Source: Batillaria attramentaria
Taxonomy: Eukaryota; Mollusca; Gastropoda; Batillariidae
Direction of reading: 5' to 3'
NCBI GenBank assembly: GCA_018292915.2
Contig: JACVVK020000037.1
Span: 334,501-398,500 of the forward strand
Length of the DNA: 64,000 nt
In this document: positions 23,335-34,796 of the stretch, in pieces
Numbering within the stretch: the first letter of the stretch is position 1
Layout: each line of letters begins with the position of its first letter
Position numbers and translations under genes: made by a program
The notes under the pieces: generated by a model
What the model was told of the DNA's origin: nothing
Databases searched by the model: none
What the model saw: only the letters and a program-made list of their open reading frames with translations

Positions 23335-23580
23335 TCAAAAAGTCAAAAGATTCAGTTTATTCCTTTCTCCCCTATCGGGGTGTGGAGGAACTGAATGGAC
23401 AAAGTAAAAGGCACAAGACAGGCATAAATGGTGCAACAATGCCATTAAACAAAAATATACAAAGTGTACAAACAGAAGAGAAAATACAATACATGTACAT
23501 AGACAGCAGCAAAACAAGCTTTTATGAAACAAAATGCACTCGGAGGACATTTGCAAGTGTGGAAAACTGTACAGCGTAAT
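23335..23580 (-). mobile_element. Probable LINE or SINE 3' UTR fragment
   Basis: On the minus strand this reads as an untranslated region ending GGAGAAAGGAATAAACTGAA followed by TCTT. The AATAAA-like 3' end adjacent to short AATC-type repeats is typical of CR1/L2-like LINE ends. The upstream boundary is arbitrary, and no reverse-transcriptase sequence is visible. Confidence 0.3.
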
Positions 23581-23584
23581 ATTC

Positions 23585-24250
23585 ACACTTTATGTTCGGT
23601 CTCCTTCCTTTGAAAGCACCACAGTCATTGTACATTCTCCCAAAGCCAGTCATTTCAAAAACCGAATCTTTTCCTCCCGCGTCAGCATCTTATGCCTCGG
23701 CTATTTCGTTTTCTTTCAGCGCCATCATTATCTCCCCTACCATAACAGTGGCTGGAGTTGCCTGCTCCTGTCCAAGCCTTCTTGGCGCGGTGCTGGTTGA
23801 TGGTGCCGGAAAATTGACAATGACTAAGCCATGAAACATAAATGTGTGGAACTCCAGGCTCAATTTCGGCCATGCCTTTTGCGCGGACTCTGCATTCTTC
23901 CCCGCTTCGCCTTCTGGGCCGGTACGCATGTTGAAGGTGTAGGCTCTAGTCTCAGTCTTAGTCGAGTCGTTGGAACAGTGTCAAAGACTACGCCTATGAG
24001 GCTTCTAGGAGATGGGGTGGAATGTGTGTTGGGTTTTCCGAGCTCAGATTTCATCAAAACTGAACAGAACTTGGGGCACATCTAGTGCCCGGTTTGGGGT
24101 TGTGCACCAGCGGCACACTAAAACAAATCATAATTAATTTATGTGTGCATAAATTAATGTATTACTGTTTAGTACGTAGATATGTTTGTGTATCTGTCTG
24201 TATGTTTGTAAGTTGGTATGTATACATGTATGTGTGTATTAAAAAAAAAA
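23585..24250. other. Unique non-coding DNA, no gene seen
   Basis: No gene, RNA or repeat recognised. Short ORFs on both strands have no domain. Confidence 0.35.
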
Positions 24251-24257
24251 TATGTGT

Positions 24258-24367
24258 GCATGGATTTCAATTTGGCTTAGTTGGAGTGTTGCACTTGGAT
24301 GATACTCGTGTTTGCTGCGATAAGAGCCGTCAAGAAACCGTTAATCTTGCCTGATTTTCGCATACAG
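24258..24367 (+). repeat. Dispersed repeat E, copy 1
   Basis: Matches the reverse complement of 34316-34429 over about 112 bases. Shared blocks: GCATGGATTT, GGAGTGTTGCACTT, ATACTCGTGTTTGCTGC, TAAGAG, GTCAAG and CTGATTTTCGCA. It is preceded by an A-run in both copies. No coding capacity; class unknown. Confidence 0.72.
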
Positions 24368-24480
24368 GGAAATACTTTATTCATTCCTAAAAGGGAAATT
24401 GCTTTTGCACGAAGTACACGGCATCACACAAGAAACATGGCATAAAAAAACATAAAACCAACAAGACACGGCAAGACTTA
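24368..24480 (-). mobile_element. Probable LINE 3' tail
   Basis: Minus-strand reading ends GCAATTTCCCTTTTAGGAAT then GAATAAAGTATTTC, like common LINE 3' termini (untranslated region, AATAAA-like box, short terminal repeat). It abuts repeat E directly, so the two could be one composite element. Confidence 0.4.
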
Positions 24481-24521
24481 AGAATTAATATCATAAAATG
24501 AACTATGCATAACTTAAGATA

Positions 24522-24680
<159 letters not shown>

Positions 24681-24684
24681 TGAG

Positions 24685-27275
24685 GAGTGAAGCAGTGACA
24701 ATGTCCTGTTTTCACGCCATCGGCCGCGGCCTGGTACCAGTCTTTGAAAGATGAACGTGAGATGTTTAGCATGCACAGTTATGATTACTTGTGACTGGCG
24801 AGAGCCATTACCAGTCAGATAAAATCTAACATCATACCTCTTCCTGGCATTCACAGTTTGAAAAGGTCCTCGAAAACTTCCACCACAATTTTCGTCTTCA
24901 GCATGTCCCCAGCAGAGTTTGGGTTTGGGTGAAACGCTTTATCTTACGCCAAGATTCTGGAGTTTCCATACGACTTTGCATCTATATAACACGAGAGGTT
25001 TTTTTTTTTTTTTTTTTTTGCTGTTTATCTTCTTAGCCGCATTCCACAGCCTTATCTAGACATTTATAGAGAGTAGACGCACAGACAATAACAAAAAGTA
25101 ATTCGTTTGTTTTCTTTTGTGGGTGCTGTTCTCTGTGGCTGGAACGAGCCGACTTTGGGAAAGAATCGCACTAAGAGTCTCTCGCAAACCAACGTGAAAT
25201 AACGGGATATCAGATCTTGAAAATTGTGTGTTTGGTGTCAGGCACGTCTGCTGGAGGATTCCCTGCCGGCACGTTATGTTTTCTCCAGCCCCATTGTTTT
25301 TCTACAATCCCCCAAAGCACATCAGCAGCGACGTCGGAACGCCTTGCAATCTGATATTGCAATATACAGCGGGGGGTTTGGACGAATTTGATGCATCAAT
25401 TTTTGTTTCAATGCGAAGAACATCTTGTTGCATTTTCCCCTGTTGTTGCTTGAAGGTGCTTTTTTTTTATTTCACGGTCTTTTTTTTCTTTATTTTCCCC
25501 CTGCGGTGTTTCTTTGTTTATGGTGCAGTTTGAACGGCGGCTAGGAGTTGGGTAACGGCTGCCTGCGTGATACGTCATGTGTTGTGGTTTCTGCGTGACG
25601 TATCTCTCACATCACGAGGGCGATGCGGGTAAAAACAAGTGAAGATACACAGAGAAAAGCTAGAGCAATGGGATTCTTTCGCGATATAAAAGCCGAGTGC
25701 GTGCCGTAATCGAGTTGACATAGAACTAGAATTGCCTTCGGGCAAGAATTGGTGCGGCAAGGCAGTGATACTTTTTGCAGTGTCATCAGCTTGGTTGCAA
25801 GTTCGATTCCGCGCCCTCTGATAGGGGAGACAACCTCTCTTGATACTGAACACATACTAACAGATTGTGGAGGCAAATTCGTGTTTATGATGTACCGTCT
25901 GTATGATGCTGTCTGCAGCACTAATATTGATGGTGCTGTTTGGAATTTCGCTTGAAATCAAGTTTCACCCTAATCAGGCTGGTAGTGATAGCTATGTCAT
26001 CGACGACTTGCATAGTCTCAGTAGCTCTCGCCTAATCACGCCAGAAAATCTGAAGCGATCTTGAAATTGATACAATGGTTTCCTTCAAAACTCTACACCT
26101 CTTTCAAAAACACCCTTTAAGGTTTGAACCCTTGCCCCGTCCAACATGTCTCGTCAGTTGAGCGACCTCGGCTCAAGCACCCTGTCGGAGCAGGCCTTTT
26201 GTAATGACGGCAAGGACCCTACAGCCGCAAAGCGTTGCGAACCTCAGATTACTGACAGCAGCCTACAAATCGCCGATTTCATAGCAGCGATTGTATCTGA
26301 TACACTGACAGTAGCATGATTCTGTGTCAGTACTGTAGCGGAAATATCCTGAAACTGATGCAGAGTCACCCAGTTTTTGAGCAGGAAGAGAAACGATTTG
26401 AACGCTCAGTCTGCCTGTACCTTCACCAGCTTGTTTCTGTGGAACCCTGCTGTGGCCTTGCACCTGCCATACACAAATAAAATGCACCTGCCCTTACACA
26501 AAGTATTAAAAAAGCCGAAGGATGGATGTGAAGGCGTTGTCTTCTGTTTTCCCAGCATCAAGGACCCAGTCTGGCCGCCTCACAGGCCTGTAGTAGTACA
26601 GGGCAGGTCGTGAGGTGTTTCTCCCATTTACAGCACTCCGAGGGCGCTTGTGAAAGTCATGATACAAACCTGGGCAAGAGATCACCCTCGGCCAAACGCC
26701 TCCCGGGGGACGGGGCCACTGTGCTGGGTGGTCATACAGTGCTGGATTCCCTAGAGGGACAGACGCCCACCCCTTCACTTCTCTGATCTAAGTGGATCAC
26801 TATAAGTAGTTAGTAGTTAATGTAGTTCGGTTCGGCAATAACGGGACCCATACAAGCAGATTGTAACTCCCAGATCGGGGCACGACCACCCTGGGTTCTC
26901 AGACTTCCTGCTATCCGGCCGGCCGGCCTTGGGTATCCAGACTGAAGAAAAGAGTACACTCCTGTCTGTTGTAGTATACTTCCCTTCTTCCCATCTACCC
27001 CCTCTCTTCTCCCCAGACTGGAAATCGAGCATCCGTGCAGGTGTTGTGGTGAACAGAAAACCAGGTCGACATCAAGGGATAGGTTGGTTTTATACTGTAG
27101 TGGTCCCCGCCCCCGCCACGCCATTATTTGAGAGTCAGTCGGTGTGAAACTTACTGATGTCGTGAGCCGAGCGCTTGCAGTACCAGAATTCAAAGACCAC
27201 AAGGACAACCGCGATAGCTCAAATGTCAGTAGTGGCTGATTGTGTGCTGGATCGAAGACCCGGTCACCTTGGTTA
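24685..27275. other. Unique non-coding DNA, no gene seen
   Basis: A poly-T run lies at about 25000-25019. An inverted repeat TGATACGTCATG..CGTGACGTATC sits at about 25568-25604. A tRNA T-arm-like string, GGTTGCAAGTTCGATTCC, is at 25793-25810, but no cloverleaf can be drawn around it. 26500-27150 is free of simple repeats and GC-balanced, but its ORFs have no domains. Confidence 0.35.
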
Positions 27276-27349
27276 TAATATATCTCATATTTTACGCATT
27301 TTACTATTTATTAGCTAGTATTGTCCCAAGTAGACACTTAGCGTTAGTA

Positions 27350-27425
27350 TCCAACACATGTCCGACGCCGTTTTCAACTCCCTCAGTTCAGACTCATTGG
27401 AAGTCAGAACTCGTCTGTTTAACCT

Positions 27426-27518
<93 letters not shown>

Positions 27519-27556
27519 ACACACATTTAAATTTCCCCTCGGGCATAATAAAGTAA

Positions 27557-27588
<32 letters not shown>
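27350..27588 (+). mobile_element. LINE 3' end with internal (GT)n and (TTGA)n tail
   Basis: The 5' part reads STPSVQTHWKSELVCLTF, a degenerate form of the SxxFKSxLKTHLF pattern at the end of many LINE ORF2 proteins. A (GT)n array (27428-27515) sits in the 3' UTR, then CCCCTCGGGCATAATAAAGT and seven TTGA units (about 27560-27588), a typical LINE terminus. The clade is unresolved. Confidence 0.6.
27428..27515. repeat. (GT)n microsatellite, about 44 units
   Basis: Perfect GT repeat lying between the degenerate LINE C-terminal coding remnant and the LINE 3' terminus. Confidence 0.97.
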
Positions 27589-27589
<1 letters not shown>

Positions 27590-28140
27590 CAGTTCAGCGA
27601 CACAATGGATACGAATGTTACTTGAGACGGTATCATAATTCAGTTCGTGTGCTCCACATGGAGAAACAATAGAAGTGGATGATTCCTCTCCCGTCATAGT
27701 CTTTACAACAATCGCCCGTCATACATAATGACATAAAGCTTCGATCTCTGCTGGTGTTTATGGTGCAAGGTGGTGAAGTGAGTATTAAACATTTCCTGGT
27801 AATTTACTTGCAGACAATATTTCGCAAAATGCTGTGGGACACACACACAAAGGAATGATTCTTTAACTACACACTAGACGGTCTTCTTTTTTTTTTACAC
27901 TGGGGCATAAAATTGACATCTCACTTTTCTACACGGTCGGCAGGCAATGTTGTTTGAGGTTTGACATCTTGTACTTCTGTGTGGAAGTGTCGTTTTTAAA
28001 ACGATTATTGATTATTCATTGATTCAGTTTAGCCGAGCACTTTCTTGTATTCCAGACCTGTTCTGATGCTTGGTTGCTGTTAGGGTGTAGCGAATTGTGA
28101 ATATAAAGGCAGGTGTGTGTGTGAGCTGGGTGGGAGAGGA
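27590..28140. other. Unique non-coding DNA, no gene seen
   Basis: AT-leaning sequence without recognised genes or repeats. Confidence 0.35.
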
Positions 28141-28144
28141 GGGG

Positions 28145-28204
<60 letters not shown>
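28145..28204. repeat. (AT)n(AG)n compound microsatellite
   Basis: About 12 AT units followed directly by about 18 AG units. Confidence 0.96.
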
Positions 28205-28207
<3 letters not shown>

Positions 28208-28209
28208 TT

Positions 28210-30655
28210 TCAGTCTCTGTTCACACACGATAAAAAAGATGCAGAATAGTATACATAATAGATATTGCATGAGTCATCAGTCGTGTAGACCAGGAGGCTG
28301 AGTTTGTATTGCGGTTGCTTTAGAAACTTTTCTCACTCATCTACTGGGTCAGTACCCATATGTAGGGGGTGTGGTATCCACGTGAAGTGACGACACACCG
28401 TTGACACGACCCGACGCCATGACGCTGAACTTCTTTCCTTCTTAGTCCCACCACACTTTATTCTAACCCAATAATGAATATTGTGCATACGATGAATTAT
28501 CCATTTAAACAAACTTTTCCCTCTCTTTTGTACCCCCCGAGACGTTGGTCCTAAAGCAGAATGGCTTTATTTTCTAAACACTTAAGGAGTTATTAATGTG
28601 TCAAGCGAGCACAGGTGTGGTTGTTTAACCACTCAACAATGTCTTCTATACAATCTTGCACGCACTCGTCCATTGCAGCAGTCAACAACACCCGAAATGA
28701 GAATAAAGATGAATACGGAGGAAGAAAAGCCCCTGCCATATTTCTTTAGCAAGGCAGGGGGGCCACACAATTCCATCCTTACACATGAAAATTGGACCAT
28801 AAGAAAGAGCGTTTATAATAGACGCTGTGGGCTCGAACCGTTCAAAGCGACTCGACAACAAAAGGCAGAGGGGTTGTGATGAAACGACAAAAATACCACG
28901 CCGGTGAGCTGTGTAGGCCGGCATTATTCAAAAGTTTTATGAATGTAAATACGAACAATACAGCAAATACATTACAAGCCTTTTCTTTCCCCGCTTCAGT
29001 TCAGGTCGGGTTGGGGCTGAGCTGAGCTGAGGCTCCTACCCTCCCCCCCTCTCCCTCCCCCATACATTGCCCAGTCAAACAGTGCCTTTAGCTGAAAAAT
29101 TGAATTGTCAACAGGGTGGTGCCTCTATGAGCAGGACACCGTCAATAGAGGACCTGTCGACTTTTGTTAAATTCACTGTTGCACAACACATACAGCTCCA
29201 CTGACGCGTCTTCTGTACGTGGGAACAATCATCAAGCCAGCCGGGACTCATCTGTGAGAGAGCTAGCGACCTCTAGTGGTGGCTTTTTTCCCCTTGGGAC
29301 ACACGATATAGAGTCGTCTCCCTGTATGTCCCCACGTGACCTCGGTTGTTTCTCAGATTTGACAGTTGTACTAGCGGCAAGTGAAGCAGCTGCGAAAAGT
29401 GCTAGAGATGAACATTGGTAGAATGTTGGACAACTGACCGCATGACCCAAGGTGTCATCTGAGAGACGCATCTGTCCCACCAGAGAAAATTCACAAAGAC
29501 AAGCAAGTCCGACTACTGTGGTAAGTTTGACGAGTGAGTTGCCCCTGACGAAAGACTGTGCTTGATGTTCGTAGCAAATACACTTCTTCACACAGTTCGA
29601 CAAATAACGGGCATAACAGTAATGACTGGTCGTAACAATTAGTTTTCCGTAAGGCTTGATTCTGTTTTGGGATTTTATGGCACATAATAGACAGTGTGGT
29701 TTCTTGGGGCTCTTGCGGTCTAACGTTTTTTTCCCCTTAAATCCAGGACAGAAAGGGGAGAGGGAAAGAGAGAAGACTAAGGTTAAACCTCAAAACATCC
29801 GCACCCCAACCCCGAGGATAGGCAAACCGATTTGGATGCAAGAAGGTCTTACTTTGCTCTCTCTCTCTCTCTCTCCACCCCCGTCTCTCTCTCTCTTGAA
29901 CCATCAAAGCCGGTGGTGGTGGAGTCCTTTTTGTCATTTCATTTTTCTCGATGAGAACATTTCTTTGCGGCATTGTTTGGTTTGTCAGAGCCAGGTCCGT
30001 GTGGGAAGTATTGACTATTGTAATAATGGGGAGTTTGATGAGTCAAAAGCCCCCTGGCTTTCAGCTTTATGTTTGCCTTGCAATCCACGGCATCAAAAGA
30101 CAGGAAAATCAGGTTTGACCCGCGGAAAGAAGTTTGCTGGGGGACGACGGGAAGGGTTGCACCGAGTATGTCGAGGGCCCGGGGATAAGTGTATGAACCT
30201 AGACGGATCCAGTTGGCCAGAGTTCGAATCCCGTTTTGGACGTACAGATGTGCTGCAGGTCTCCATTTTGATCGTTTGACACTGTACTCTTTGTAGAATG
30301 CGTCCCATCTTTGACAATCAAAAGATTTCGTAGGGCCGTAATCATTAGGAGGGAAAGAGTCTGATGTTGCTAAATGCACGCGTGTATTTTTTTTTCGTCT
30401 GAAAATAGTACGTCTTTCACGAAGGTTGCTAAAGATTGCAGAGGCGTTTGAAAGATACCAAATCCACATGCAAGTAATATTAGGATAGGATTCGATACCT
30501 CGGGGGTACTTGGACTTGGAGGGAATATAGAAACAAGATGATCTGGCGTCACGAGGTCTAACGGACAAGTTGACTTGCTTCACTCCTTCTCTGGTATGCT
30601 TCTGAGGGCCAGCGGGAAACAGTTATGCAAAAATCCAAAGTTTACTACAAATCTT
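28210..30655. other. Unique non-coding DNA; weak tRNA-like string at 30220
   Basis: Short (CT)n tracts at 29859-29875 and 29885-29896. The two long overlapping ORFs (29656-30279 plus, 29939-30583 minus) have no domain. A B-box-like AGAGTTCGAATCCCGTTTTG at about 30219 plus CAGATGTGCTGCAGG suggests a very decayed SINE-A copy. No gene seen. Confidence 0.35.
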
Positions 30656-30659
30656 CACA

Positions 30660-30828
30660 TTACTACGGGAAGCCACTATTGATATGCAATCTGTTGCGGT
30701 GAAAACTAACGCCTTGCGGAATAGTGGCTTGAAGTGGCTCCGACTGGTGTGCAGTGGTTTGTTCTTTTTCAGTAACAAGCCTCATGTAGTGGGCAGGAGG
30801 CTGGCCGTTCGGGCGCTTCAAGAGTTAA
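30660..30828 (-). repeat. Dispersed repeat D, copy 2
   Basis: Inverted relative to the 11298 copy. It retains AGCCACTTCAAGCCACTATT and TTAACTCTTGAAGCGCCCGA (minus strand). The TTAA at 30825-30828 marks the same end as in copy 1. The inner hairpin is only about 12 bases here. The other end lacks a matching TTAACTCT, so this copy may be truncated. Confidence 0.65.
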
Positions 30829-30829
30829 A

Positions 30830-31118
30830 GGAATGATGTAAACTTGACTTTTATTACTAGACTTTTGTCGGAGTTGTAGTTAAGGCGAGAGGAAAGCAGT
30901 CATGCGCGTATAACGCCACCAACTGAGCATTATTAATTATTATTAACATCAGTTTGGCTTGTTAGAATACCTACCATACAATATTCCGTCAACGTGCATG
31001 GGTTTTTGTGGATCTTCAGCTGATGTACAACAACTGGTTGTAAGTTCGATTCCGAAATATTCGGTCTTTGTCCATCCGGCGGTGATCTGTTCTGCTGTCC
31101 CCACAGCATTAGAAATTA
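30830..31118. other. Unique non-coding DNA
   Basis: Contains a B-box-like GGTTGTAAGTTCGATTCC at about 31036-31053, similar to the one at 25793, but no A-box or body is shared. Nothing else seen. Confidence 0.3.
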
Positions 31119-31119
31119 T

Positions 31120-31121
31120 GT

Positions 31122-31164
<43 letters not shown>

Positions 31165-31397
31165 TAATAATGAGTATTGTATAGGCGCTTTACCCAATTT
31201 CATGAATCGACTCGAAGTGCCGCGAACTGAAACCAACACGCACGCTCACGTGAATCACACTCATTCTCTCACAAACTGGACATAAACACATTACAATCAC
31301 GTGGTCCGAAGGGTCAGCTCAGCTATTTAAATTTCGGAATTTCGATTTGCATATATTTTTCAAATTTGGTGGGCTGAACATTTCCAAAGCAGAGGAA
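31120..31397 (-). mobile_element. SINE-B, 5'-truncated copy
   Basis: Starts with the (AAT)n tail (31121-31172), then on the minus strand GGTAAAGCGCC, CGCGGCACTTCGAGT, CACGTGAGCGTGCGTGTTGG, GAGAGAATGAGTGTGATTCA, AATTTAAATAGCTGAGC and CTCTGCTTTGGAAATGTTCA, ending where the CCGGGTACTCC block would begin. The tRNA head is missing, as in 5'-truncated retroposition. Confidence 0.85.
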
Positions 31398-31399
31398 AT

Positions 31400-31699
31400 G
31401 TTTGTTTGAACCGTGTTTGTCGCAGGAACAGAAATGTTTTTCGCAGTAACAGAAAGTGTCGTTGCAGTTCTTTAAAGTTTATTTTTGAGCATTCTGTGCA
31501 CCTGGCAAACTTCAGAAACTTTCTGCCGTGCGTCAGTTTGATGTGTTCCCAGAAAGACTGCGACAGAGAATGCAGAACGGGATGCAGTTTAGTGAAACAT
31601 GACTTGATGAGGAAACATTTTGTTGCTTCATGTCTTTCCGTTGTATATTACTCCATGTTCCATGAAAAGCATTCTATACTGTCTTCGGTCTTCATCTTT

Positions 31700-31700
<1 letters not shown>
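31400..31700. other. Unique non-coding DNA
   Basis: Contains a small tandem similarity (CGCAGGAACAGAAATG and CGCAGTAACAGAAAGTG at about 31423-31459). No gene recognised. Confidence 0.3.

Positions 31701-31702
<2 letters not shown>

Positions 31703-31756
<54 letters not shown>
31703..31756. repeat. (GT)n microsatellite, 27 units
   Basis: Perfect GT repeat, followed by TTAGTGACGG. Confidence 0.97.
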
Positions 31757-31758
<2 letters not shown>

Positions 31759-31759
31759 G

Positions 31760-33133
31760 TGACGGCGGGGCGGCTTTCTGTCGTGAGACCACTAGGAGTA
31801 GAGGAGCAGATATCATTTCTGCCCCGTCTCTCTCCGTGCGTCGCGAACAGATTAAGAAAACACTCGTGCATTTATGAAAATGGCACACAAAACCCCTCGC
31901 TTGGAAAGGAGTAAAGGTTTTGTTGGAACGCATAGAAATGGGAGGATAATAGATTTAATAGCGGCGTCTCCGTGCACGACAATGCCATGTCAACCTTTTC
32001 TGTTCCAGATACAGTTCAACTGGGACACTTTTAAAATGATTTACATGAACCGGTTGGGCAAATATTGAAATGAAATCACAACAAAGGCCCTGCATTACAG
32101 TAGAGGGCTGGTCTGCTGTGTCTGGGGGCTGAGTGACTATGACTCAAACCTTTTGCTGTGTTAGACAGCAGATGACATGTCGCTGGTGTTAAAGCTGCAT
32201 TATGCGAGGACGTTTTGAGTATATGAAAAGAGAGTCCATTTATTTGCAATAAAATTAATGCGTATTCGGTGCGCCATTCCCAAGAACACTGAAATTCGCT
32301 TTTGTTCAGAAATGTAGTTGTTGTGGTACAGTTTCTTGTTGGTTGTTTTTATTATTCAGTTTCTGGCTAATCGCATATTTCTCCTCTCGATTCACTTACT
32401 GTTTCTGCTTTTTGATATCGAATTTGAAAAATAATCCAAGCCATCACGGTTTTGCCGTTTCTAAAGTCATTGTCTTTTTAGTTGGACGAGGAAACTTTTG
32501 ACGGCCACCCTAAGACTTGCTTTGCAAGGGCGCCTTTTTTTTGGGGCCCCCTGTAAATGTTTTCGGTTTCTAATAACTTTTCACTCTGCTTTGTGTGCTG
32601 TGCTGAGGTTTTGTGCTGAGAAGAAGTTAAGAATTCAACAATGACAAAGATTTACAACGCGGACATAATCGTTGAAAATCCCGAACTGTGTTTTGCCATT
32701 GCGAACTTTACAGTGATGGTGCACACGGCAATAAAATTGAAGACAAAACGCCTGACACAATTCATCTGGAAGAAAAGCCTAAGCAGTTATCAGATTCATG
32801 GCGCTTATGCCGTCTTAGTTTTTTTTTTTTTTTTTCCAGACGATGGCATCTTAATAGCTCTACCATTAAACCACTTATTGTCCGTGTTCATTGTTGACCT
32901 GCCAGAACTCGGCAGAATAGTTTTCCCCTGTCCAGGACCATATATATGTATTTGCCGTATGGGAAGGTTTATTCCTATTCCCAACTGAGTTTGCGTATTT
33001 TTGCAGATGAGCCAATGATTTTGTTTTCTTGTCAGTCAATGACCAAGCCGGAACACCAAAAGGTAGAACAATCCAGGCTCAATTATTAGAGTGATTTATA
33101 TTGAAATCGTGAGTTCGTGAGTTTACAGTACTT

Positions 33134-33135
<2 letters not shown>
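31760..33135. other. Unique non-coding DNA, no gene seen
   Basis: A T-run lies at about 32819-32835. The 115-codon ORF at 32641-32988 runs through it and lacks a domain. No transposon similarity recognised. Confidence 0.35.

Positions 33136-33138
<3 letters not shown>

Positions 33139-33203
<65 letters not shown>
33139..33203. repeat. (TG)n microsatellite, about 32 units
   Basis: Perfect TG repeat. Confidence 0.97.
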
Positions 33204-33204
<1 letters not shown>

Positions 33205-34315
33205 CTAGATGGTGAGTATCTAGATATTGTGTGGATATTGCTCGCTGCTAAAGCAGTGTGAAAGTTAAGAGTGCTTTTGTACCCAGCAGTGCATAGAGGA
33301 ACGCCTATTGCTCTTGAACCGGGATGCTACTAGACGGTTATGACTAGCTATGACGTAGCAAAACGTTTGAATGATAATAGAGCTGACCTCCTTATATGAT
33401 AAAAAGTCTGGAGAAGGAGCAGTGAAGGAAGTTTTCGGCCGGCGGGGGGAGGGAAGGGGTTGGTCGCGGGGGAAAAGTGGGAGGGGTCACAACGAAAAGA
33501 AATTTGCCAGCACGGCAAGTTAGAGGCCCAGGTAAGAGGAACAAAGCCAACAATCGGCAGCCGTTTCTAGTCAACTTGCTCTCAAAAGCTTGAATAACAA
33601 GTCTTTCCTCTTTACTGAGGTCGGAGCCGAGTCCCAGGCTTTCAGTCTCGAAGCCTACTACCACCACCTCCACCACTGACACTGGCCCACCTCCCTGCCT
33701 CTTGGTACACCCCCTCCCACCCTCCCTTCCCCTTTTTCTTTTTTACTCTCGTCTTTTATCAACCTGTCTTTTCTCCTCTGATACTTTTTCGGTCGGCGTT
33801 CCGCATGGCGTGCCGTCACACTTGCTGTCTGTTGTTGCCTCTCTCCAACGATGACTGTCTGTGGTGACTGGAGCGTCCGACACCTGGGATATTACAGCAG
33901 GTATTATATCCTGCAGCATTGTGCGTAGCTTCTCACAGACCGAGCGGCAAGTCCTGCTCTACGAGTCACTCAGTGTTTCGTGCTGTACGTGTCACCAGTC
34001 AGGTAGGGACGATCTCAACCCCCGCCTCCAGTCTCGTCAGTGTCTTCAGTCCCGGACGCGGATTCAAGTGGTTCGGGGTTCAAAACCATGTGCCTTGTGC
34101 TGTCGAGTCAGTCGTGACTGAAGCGTAGAAACTGACAAGGTAATGTAGTGATAGAGATGTTGTGTAGTAGTAGTTGTCTGAAGCCGCAGTAATGATTTAT
34201 ATGTACAGTTACTACTTCTGGGCCGTTTAGTATGATAATCACAGCTGTCAAGTATACAACATTTGTACCGCGCTCGAGTATCCCACGTTTTTGACTCTAG
34301 TTCAGTTTTGGCGCC
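33205..34315. other. Unique DNA with a possible untranslated exon near 33780-34002
   Basis: A repeat-free stretch ends in CACCAGTCAG followed by GTAGGG at 34003, an acceptable splice donor. C/T-rich sequence at 33680-33780 precedes it. No clear start codon context or protein match; treat as speculative. Confidence 0.15.
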
Positions 34316-34429
34316 GGCTGTGTGCGAAAATCAGGTAAGATTAACAGTTCCTTGACGACTCTTACTGCAGCAAACACGAGTATAATCAAAGTGCAACACT
34401 CCCACTAAGCCGAATTTAAATCCATGCAG
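34316..34429 (-). repeat. Dispersed repeat E, copy 2
   Basis: Reverse-complement match to 24258-24367. On the plus strand this copy contains AAAATCAGGTAAGATTAAC, a consensus 5' splice site that copy 1 lacks (GCAAG there), so it could be exonised if transcribed on the plus strand. That is an inference only. Confidence 0.72.
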
Positions 34430-34544
34430 AGTAAATTAATCTTTTTTTTAAAAGTGAGGCCACTGACTGGTGCGCAATTTCAAACTGACGTGGTAGGAAT
34501 TGTGTTCAAGTCAGTGGATGTTAGTTTTTAATTTCCTGGTACAT

Positions 34545-34794
34545 TGTATTGTATTGTATTGTATTGTATTGTCTGTGTATTGTATTGTATTGTATTGTAT
34601 TGTATTGTTTGTGTATTGTATTGTTTGTGTATTGTATTGTAATGTCGGTATTGTATTGTATTGTATTGTCTGTGTATTGTATTGTATTGTATTGTTTGTG
34701 TATTGTATTGTATTGTATTGTCTGTGTATTGTATTGTATTGTATTGTATTGTATTGTATTGTATTGTATTGTATTGTATTGTATTGTATTGTTG
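34545..34794. repeat. (TATTG)n pentanucleotide array with variant units
   Basis: About 250 bases of TATTG units interrupted at intervals by TCTGTG or TTTGTG before the next TATTG block. The last 60 bases are pure. ORFs on both strands (CIVLY- or NTIQY-type repeats) are artefacts. Confidence 0.95.
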
Positions 34795-34796
34795 CT

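Noticed and set aside
25793..25860. tRNA gene or SINE head near a B-box-like string
   Set aside because: No matching A-box at the right distance and no shared body with other copies.
29656..30583. Overlapping 207- and 214-codon ORFs on opposite strands
   Set aside because: No domain in either; the plus-strand one runs through CT repeats, and part of the minus-strand one is the reverse reading of a tRNA-like string.
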